Assembly (NCBI RefSeq): GCF_002848135.1
Contig: NZ_PKGB01000013.1
Coordinates: 1 to 64,000 of the forward strand
Source of the DNA: Hydrogenovibrio sp. SC-1
Lineage (GTDB): Bacteria; Pseudomonadota; Gammaproteobacteria; Thiomicrospirales; Thiomicrospiraceae
Length of the DNA stretch: 64,000 nt
Direction: 5' to 3'
The translations under genes were made by a program, and so were the position numbers. Position 1 is the stretch's first letter; every line of letters starts with the position of its first letter. Shown here piece after piece: positions 59,270 through 64,000 of the stretch. The notes beneath the pieces are model-generated. The model had not been told where the DNA came from, ran no database searches, and worked only from the letters and a program-made list of their open reading frames with translations.

Positions 59270-60460
59270 ATGGCAAAAGAAAAGTTTGAACGTAGTAAGC
59301 CGCACGTAAACGTTGGTACGATTGGTCACGTAGACCATGGTAAAACAACTCTTACAGCGGCATTAACGATTGTACAAGGCAAGAAATTTGGTGGTTTAGC
59401 TAAAGATTATGCCTCTATTGATAACGCACCAGAAGAGCGTGAGCGTGGTATCACTATCTCTACAGCACACGTAGAGTATGAATCAGAAACTCGTCACTAT
59501 GCACACGTTGACTGCCCAGGTCACGCCGACTATGTTAAAAACATGATTACCGGTGCGGCACAAATGGATGGTGCAATCCTAGTATGTTCAGCAGCAGATG
59601 GCCCAATGCCACAAACGCGTGAGCACATCCTACTATCACGTCAGGTTGGTGTGCCTTACATCGTTGTTTTCCTAAACAAGGCTGACATGGTTGATGATGA
59701 AGAGTTACTAGAGTTGGTTGAAATGGAAGTTCGCGAACTACTAGACGCTTATGACTTCCCAGGTGATGATACGCCAGTTATCATGGGCTCAGCTCTAAAA
59801 GCTATCGAAGGTGATCAGTCAGATATTGGTGAACCAGCAATCGGTCGTCTAATTGAAGCGCTAGATGAGTACATTCCTACTCCAGAGCGTGAAACTGACA
59901 AGCCATTCCTAATGCCAGTAGAAGATATCTTCTCAATCCAAGGTCGTGGTACGGTTGCAACCGGTCGTGTTGAAACTGGTGTGATCAAAGTTGGTGAAGA
60001 AATCGAAATCGTCGGTATTCGTCCAACGACTACGACAACTGTAACCGGTGTAGAAATGTTCCGTAAGCTTCTAGATCAAGGTGAAGCAGGGGATAACGTT
60101 GGTATCTTATTACGTGGTACTAAGCGTGAAGATATCGAACGTGGACAAGTACTTGCTCATAAAGGTACTGTGACGCCACATACCAAGTTCGAAGCTGAAG
60201 TATATGTACTGTCAAAAGATGAAGGTGGTCGTCACACACCATTCTTCCAAGGTTACCGTCCACAGTTCTACTTCCGTACAACGGATGTAACAGGTGCATG
60301 TGAACTACCAGCAGGAACAGAAATGGTTATGCCTGGTGATAACGTTCAAATGACAGTTACCCTAATCAACCCAATCGCCATGAACGAAGGTCTACGCTTC
60401 GCGATTCGTGAAGGTGGTCGTACAGTTGGTGCGGGTGTTGTTGCAAAAATCCTTGAGTAA
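59270..60460 (+). CDS. tuf: Elongation factor Tu, copy 2
   Basis: This copy encodes exactly the same 396 residues as copy 1 at 42941-44131, and the DNA was identical in every segment I compared, including silent positions. Identity stops sharply at both ends of the coding sequence, the mark of ongoing gene conversion rather than recent block duplication. It is the last gene of the str operon. Flanking control differs: copy 1 is read from a tRNA promoter, copy 2 from the rpsL promoter. Confidence 0.98.
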   Translation: MAKEKFERSKPHVNVGTIGHVDHGKTTLTAALTIVQGKKFGGLAKDYASIDNAPEERERGITISTAHVEYESETRHYAHVDCPGHADYVKNMITGAAQMDGAILVCSAADGPMPQTREHILLSRQVGVPYIVVFLNKADMVDDEELLELVEMEVRELLDAYDFPGDDTPVIMGSALKAIEGDQSDIGEPAIGRLIEALDEYIPTPERETDKPFLMPVEDIFSIQGRGTVATGRVETGVIKVGEEIEIVGIRPTTTTTVTGVEMFRKLLDQGEAGDNVGILLRGTKREDIERGQVLAHKGTVTPHTKFEAEVYVLSKDEGGRHTPFFQGYRPQFYFRTTDVTGACELPAGTEMVMPGDNVQMTVTLINPIAMNEGLRFAIREGGRTVGAGVVAKILE

Positions 60461-60489
60461 TTGTTTGGCTGAATAGCAAAAATAAACTC

Positions 60490-60518
60490 TTGATATAAAG
60501 CGGATTTGTTGTTACAAT
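60490..60518 (+). promoter_or_regulatory. Promoter of the S10 operon with symmetric -10 region
   Basis: TTGATA (60490-60495), a 17-base spacer and TACAAT (60513-60518) precede a CCGCACCC discriminator. An inverted repeat GCGGATT (60500-60506)/AATCCGC (60516-60522) overlaps the -10 box. The promoter lies upstream of the leader hairpin, and there is no room for another one between that hairpin and rpsJ. Confidence 0.7.
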
Positions 60519-60532
60519 CCGCACCCTTAGTG

Positions 60533-60568
60533 AGCAGTGGTTGTAGAAATCACTGCTTTTCTTTTTTT
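60533..60568 (+). terminator. S10 leader hairpin with T-run, possible attenuator
   Basis: AGCAGTG, an 11-base loop and CACTGCT followed by TTTCTTTTTTT form a terminator ending 22 bases before rpsJ. Because the likely S10 promoter is upstream, transcripts must pass through it, as in the L4-controlled attenuator of E. coli. The leader is much shorter here, so L4 control is only a suggestion. Confidence 0.7.
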
Positions 60569-60590
60569 GTAATATGAGAAAAAGATTATT

Positions 60591-60902
60591 ATGGCGACTC
60601 AAAATATACGTATTCGCTTGAAGGCGTTTGATCATAGATTGATCGATCAGTCTGCACGTGAGATTACGGAAACTGCAAAAAGAACAGGTGCTCAAGTTAA
60701 AGGGCCTATTCCAATGCCTACCCGTAAAGAGCGTTTTACCGTATTGATTTCACCGCATGTTAATAAAGATGCACGTGATCAATATGAAATTCGTACACAT
60801 AAGCGTTTGTTGGATATTGTTGATCCAACAGATAAAACAGTTGATGCTCTAATGAAATTAGATTTAGCAGCTGGTGTTGATGTGCAGTTAGAGCTTAGAT
60901 AA
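60591..60902 (+). CDS. rpsJ: 30S ribosomal protein S10 (NusE)
   Basis: S10 is a head protein of the 30S subunit and, as NusE, joins antitermination complexes. The 103-residue product has [16 protein letters not shown] and [27 protein letters not shown] motifs. It heads the S10 operon, which continues beyond the window. rplC follows after 68 bases. Confidence 0.98.
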   Translation: MATQNIRIRLKAFDHRLIDQSAREITETAKRTGAQVKGPIPMPTRKERFTVLISPHVNKDARDQYEIRTHKRLLDIVDPTDKTVDALMKLDLAAGVDVQLELR

Positions 60903-60970
60903 TAAGCTTAACTTAATAGTGTTAGTCATCAATCGTAATGGCTAATTGATAAAAATAATGAGGTAATGAT

Positions 60971-61609
60971 ATGGGTATTGGTCTCATTGGTACCAAAATT
61001 GGTATGACTCGTGTGTTTAACGAGGATGGTGTCTCAACCCCTGTAACGGTGGTTGAAGTGAAGCCAAACCGGGTTACGCAAATAAAAAGTACAGATGTCG
61101 ATGGTTATGACGCTGTGCAAGTAACTTGTGGTTCAAAGCACGCAGGCCGTGTTTCTAAGCCTGAAGCAGGTCATTTTGCTAAAGCTTCTGTTGAAGCTGG
61201 GAATGGTTTGTGGGAGTTTAGAGTTGATGATCTTGCTGAGGCGGAAGGTCTAGCACCTGGTTCGGAAATTACAGTTGAAAAGTTTAATGATGTCAAAATC
61301 GTTGATGTGACTGGAAATACAAAAGGTAAAGGTTTTCAGGGTGGTGTAAAGCGTCATAATTTTAAAATGCAAGATGCTACGCACGGTAATTCTTTATCAC
61401 ATAGAGCGCCTGGCTCGATCGGTCAAAATCAGACACCTGGAAGAGTTTTTAAAGGTAAGAAGATGGCAGGTCAAATGGGAAATGTTAAACAAACTACTTT
61501 AAATCTCGAGTTGGTTAAGGTTGACGTTGAAAATTCATTATTGCTGATCAAAGGTGCTTTGCCTGGTGCAAAAGGTAGTACTGTTATTGTTCGCAAGGCA
61601 ATTAAATAA
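60971..61609 (+). CDS. rplC: 50S ribosomal protein L3
   Basis: L3 reaches toward the peptidyl-transferase centre. The 212-residue product begins [20 protein letters not shown] and contains [20 protein letters not shown]. The latter includes the glutamine methylated by PrmB in E. coli. rplD begins ten bases after its stop. Confidence 0.98.
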   Translation: MGIGLIGTKIGMTRVFNEDGVSTPVTVVEVKPNRVTQIKSTDVDGYDAVQVTCGSKHAGRVSKPEAGHFAKASVEAGNGLWEFRVDDLAEAEGLAPGSEITVEKFNDVKIVDVTGNTKGKGFQGGVKRHNFKMQDATHGNSLSHRAPGSIGQNQTPGRVFKGKKMAGQMGNVKQTTLNLELVKVDVENSLLLIKGALPGAKGSTVIVRKAIK

Positions 61610-61619
61610 GGTGGGCGTG

Positions 61620-62240
61620 ATGGATTTTAAAATAATTGAATTGTCGAGTGGAAAAGAAAATGGATCAGTTGCTGTTTCTGATGCGATATTCGCAGTAGAT
61701 TTTAATGAAGCATTGGTTCATCAGGTTGTGAATGCCTATATGGCGGGTTCACGTTCAGGTACAAAAGGGCAAAAGAATCGTTCTGCTGTCCGTGGTGGTG
61801 GTGCTAAACCTTGGGCTCAAAAGGGTTCTGGTCGGGCGAGAGCCGGTACATCACGTGGGCCAATCTGGATTGGTGGTGGACGTGCGTTCCCCGGTCATAA
61901 CCGTGATTTTTCGCAAAAAGTAAATAAGAAAATGTACCGTGGTGCTCTAAAGTCTATTTTTTCAGAGTTAGCTAGAACTGAAAGATTGGTTGTCGTTGAT
62001 GACTTTAAAATGGATGCACCTAAGACAAAAGAATTTGTAGCAAAGCTGAATACGCTAAATCTTCAAGATGTTTTGGTAATTACAGAAGGGTTTGATGAGT
62101 ATTTGTATCTTTCTGCGCGCAATTTATATCATGCTGGAGTGTGTGATGTTGCATCTATAGATCCTGTTAGTTTAGTTGGCTTTAAGTCTATAGTGGTAAC
62201 GCAAGGTGCGCTAAAGCAGCTTGAGGAGAAGTTAGCATGA
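61620..62240 (+). CDS. rplD: 50S ribosomal protein L4
   Basis: L4 lines the exit tunnel and is the autogenous regulator of the S10 operon in E. coli. From ATG 61620 (AAGGTGGG upstream) the product is 206 residues, with RSGTKGQKNRSAVRGGG, KPWAQKGSGRARAGT and the tunnel loop region. The longer frame from 61554 runs through rplC and is rejected. Its TGA overlaps the rplW ATG (ATGA). Confidence 0.97.
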   Translation: MDFKIIELSSGKENGSVAVSDAIFAVDFNEALVHQVVNAYMAGSRSGTKGQKNRSAVRGGGAKPWAQKGSGRARAGTSRGPIWIGGGRAFPGHNRDFSQKVNKKMYRGALKSIFSELARTERLVVVDDFKMDAPKTKEFVAKLNTLNLQDVLVITEGFDEYLYLSARNLYHAGVCDVASIDPVSLVGFKSIVVTQGALKQLEEKLA

Positions 62241-62533
62241 GTAAAGAGCGTATATTGAAAGTGCTTTTGGCACCCCATGTTTCTGAGAAGTCAGCTCTTA
62301 TGGCAGATGCGTCTGAGCAATATGTTTTTAAGGTTGTTTCAGATGCAACAAAACCAGAAGTTAAGCAAGCAGTAGAGAGTTTGTTTGATGTTCAGGTTCA
62401 GTCTGTAAATATGATTAATATTAAAGGCAAGACCAAGATCTTTAAAGGGCGTGCAGGAAAGCGCAACGGTACTAAGAAAGCCGTTGTACGTCTTGCGCCT
62501 GGGCAAGAAATTGATTTTGTCGGCGCTGAATAA
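62237..62533 (+). CDS. rplW: 50S ribosomal protein L23
   Basis: L23 sits at the tunnel exit and docks trigger factor and SRP. The 98-residue product has [15 protein letters not shown] and [28 protein letters not shown]. It overlaps rplD by four bases, and rplB follows after 11. Confidence 0.97.
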   Translation: MSKERILKVLLAPHVSEKSALMADASEQYVFKVVSDATKPEVKQAVESLFDVQVQSVNMINIKGKTKIFKGRAGKRNGTKKAVVRLAPGQEIDFVGAE

Positions 62534-62544
62534 GAGGGATTGTC

Positions 62545-63372
62545 ATGGCTATTATTAAAAAATCAAAACCAACATCACCAGGACGTCGTTTTGTTGTTAG
62601 TGTTGTTGAGCCAGATTTGCATAAAGGTAAACCTCATTCTGCGTTATTAGAGAAAAAGTCTAAAAGCGGTGGGCGAAATGCAAATGGACGTATCACAGTA
62701 AGACATCAGGGTGGTGGACACAAGCAGCATTATCGTCAAATTGACTTTAAAAGAAATAAAGATGGAGTCAATGCTGTCGTTGAGCGTTTAGAGTATGATC
62801 CAAATAGAACTGCTCACATTGCGTTGCTTAAATATGCAGATGGTGAAAGACGTTATATCCTTGCTCCTAGAAATGTTAAGGCAGGTGATAATATTGTTTC
62901 AGGCGATGTTGTTTCAATTAAGCCTGGGAACGCGTTGCCATTGAGAAACATCCCAGTTGGTACGATTATTCATGCGATGGAAATGCGACCTGGTAAAGGA
63001 GCTCAAATCGCGAGAAGTGCGGGAGCCTATGCGCAAATTGCTGGTAGAGATGGAGCTTATGTATTAGTTAAGTTACGTTCTGGTGAAATGCGTAAGATTT
63101 TGGCAGAGTGTCGAGCTACTATCGGTGAAGTTGGCAACCAAGAGCATTCATTGAGAAAGCTCGGGAAGGCTGGCGCTAAGCGTTGGAAAGGTGTTCGACC
63201 TACTGTTCGTGGTGTTGCTATGAACCCTGTGGATCATCCGCATGGTGGTGGTGAAGGGCGTACTTCGGGCGGCCGTAACCCTGTGACTCCATGGGGTGTA
63301 CCAACTAAAGGTAAGAAAACACGTAGTAATAAACGTACAGATGGAATGATCGTACGTCGTAGAAATAAATAA
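62545..63372 (+). CDS. rplB: 50S ribosomal protein L2
   Basis: L2 is needed for subunit association and peptidyl-transferase activity. The 275-residue product includes [36 protein letters not shown] and the conserved histidine region [14 protein letters not shown]. It is cotranscribed with rplW and rpsS. Confidence 0.98.
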   Translation: MAIIKKSKPTSPGRRFVVSVVEPDLHKGKPHSALLEKKSKSGGRNANGRITVRHQGGGHKQHYRQIDFKRNKDGVNAVVERLEYDPNRTAHIALLKYADGERRYILAPRNVKAGDNIVSGDVVSIKPGNALPLRNIPVGTIIHAMEMRPGKGAQIARSAGAYAQIAGRDGAYVLVKLRSGEMRKILAECRATIGEVGNQEHSLRKLGKAGAKRWKGVRPTVRGVAMNPVDHPHGGGEGRTSGGRNPVTPWGVPTKGKKTRSNKRTDGMIVRRRNK

Positions 63373-63383
63373 GGAAGGACCCT

Positions 63384-63656
63384 ATGCCACGTTCAGTTAA
63401 AAAAGGACCTTTTGTAGATCATCACCTTGTTAAAAAGGTGTTGGAGGCACAAGAATCTGGTAGTAAACGTCCGATTAAAACATGGTCAAGAAGATCAATG
63501 ATTCTTCCAGACATGATTGGTTTGACGATTGCAGTACACAATGGTAAAGAGCATATTCCGGTCTATGTTTCAGAAAACATGGTCGGTCATAAGCTTGGTG
63601 AATTTTCAATGACCCGCACTTACCGTGGTCATGCAGCTGATAAAAAGTCTAAATAA
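63384..63656 (+). CDS. rpsS: 30S ribosomal protein S19
   Basis: S19 binds with S13 in the 30S head. The 90-residue product begins [15 protein letters not shown] and has [23 protein letters not shown] and the [16 protein letters not shown] end. A strong AAGGA site precedes it. rplV follows 11 bases later. Confidence 0.98.
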   Translation: MPRSVKKGPFVDHHLVKKVLEAQESGSKRPIKTWSRRSMILPDMIGLTIAVHNGKEHIPVYVSENMVGHKLGEFSMTRTYRGHAADKKSK

Positions 63657-63667
63657 GGAGAATGGAT

Positions 63668-64000
63668 ATGCAGGTTAGTGCAACACATAAATTTGCTCGA
63701 ATTTCTCCTCAAAAGGCACGTCTTGTCGCAGATTTAATTCGCGGTAAAGATGTTGAGGCTGCTGTTAATATTTTGGCTTTCAGCGATAAAAAAGCTGCTA
63801 AGTTAATGAGTACAGTATTGAATTCAGCAATTGCTAATGCAGAGAATAATGAAGGTGCGGATATTGATGAGCTTAAAGTTACACAAGCCTATGTCAATGA
63901 AGGGCCAATCATGAAACGTATGCGTGCAAGAGCAAAAGGTCGCGGAAATCGTATCTTAAAACGTATCAGTCATATTACTGTGACTGTCGGCGATAAGTAA
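63668..64000 (+). CDS. rplV: 50S ribosomal protein L22
   Basis: L22 lines the exit tunnel opposite L4. From ATG 63668 (AGGAG seven bases upstream) the product is exactly 110 residues, the usual length, and ends with TAA at the last base of the window. ATG 63662 is in frame but only one base from the AGGAG and is rejected. Motifs include [16 protein letters not shown] and [17 protein letters not shown], wild-type in the macrolide loop as far as can be judged. Confidence 0.97.
   Translation: MQVSATHKFARISPQKARLVADLIRGKDVEAAVNILAFSDKKAAKLMSTVLNSAIANAENNEGADIDELKVTQAYVNEGPIMKRMRARAKGRGNRILKRISHITVTVGDK

Noticed and set aside
42941-60460. A mobile element carrying the repeated tuf region
   Set aside because: The repeat is limited to the coding sequence, with no terminal repeats or transposase; duplicated tuf genes are normal in proteobacteria.

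Overview
The window reads as a continuous piece of a gammaproteobacterial chromosome of moderate, slightly AT-rich composition. The conserved right third (tRNA-Tyr, tRNA-Gly, tRNA-Thr, tuf, tRNA-Trp, secE, nusG, rplKAJL, rpoBC, rpsLG, fusA, tuf, then the start of the S10 operon) has the classical gammaproteobacterial order. The left part carries a tkt-gap-pgk-pyk-fba cluster with rpe and gph (phosphoglycolate phosphatase) close by. That arrangement, with a Calvin-type class II aldolase and a 2-phosphoglycolate salvage enzyme, suggests an autotroph. My best guess is a sulfur oxidiser of the Thiomicrospira/Hydrogenovibrio/Thiomicrorhabdus type. This is inference: no RuBisCO or sulfur-oxidation gene lies in the window.

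Layout. 1-8.9 kb holds two cyclic-di-GMP genes (a GGDEF-EAL gene cut by the left edge and a PAS-GGDEF-EAL gene), a TonB-dependent receptor, a thioredoxin-like protein and a CPA-type Na+/H+ antiporter whose C-terminus is a degenerate GGDEF domain. 9-18.8 kb holds a lipoprotein, superoxide dismutase, ycgL, an NAD(P)-binding epimerase-like protein, cca, fieF and an RND efflux pair. 19.1-29.6 kb is central carbon metabolism (tkt, gap, pgk, pyk, fba), then bioD-purC on the minus strand and rpe-gph. 29.7-33.8 kb is trpE-G-D-C, preceded by an overlooked 46-codon ORF that overlaps trpE by ATGA. 34.1-36.7 kb is a polyamine group (speD, speE and an ornithine/lysine decarboxylase). 36.7-42.3 kb holds osmC-like, zntB, a metallopeptidase, a DUF4395-like membrane protein, bioA and truC. 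42.5-64 kb is the tRNA, translation and transcription block.

How the genes work together. tkt, gap, pgk, fba, rpe and gph supply Calvin/pentose-phosphate interconversion. pyk opens the lower glycolytic exit. speD, speE and the decarboxylase would together make spermidine from ornithine and S-adenosylmethionine. bioA and bioD catalyse consecutive biotin steps but lie 14 kb apart. The right block shows recognisable control elements: a stable-RNA promoter before the tRNAs, an L10 leader before rplJ, a hairpin between rplL and rpoB, a near-consensus promoter before rpsL, and a promoter plus T-tailed leader hairpin before rpsJ.

The most unusual signal is a dispersed perfect palindrome, CCAGGCCTGG, present nine times between 1.4 and 41.6 kb and not seen in the remaining 22 kb. 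Seven copies sit 0-23 bases from a stop codon and two lie inside genes. Three have A4/T4 flanks that make a 24-base palindrome (two perfect, one with a single change). I see no insertion sequence, prophage, CRISPR array or other mobile element. Start codons were revised from the longest possible reading frame wherever a Shine-Dalgarno sequence or family length argued for it.
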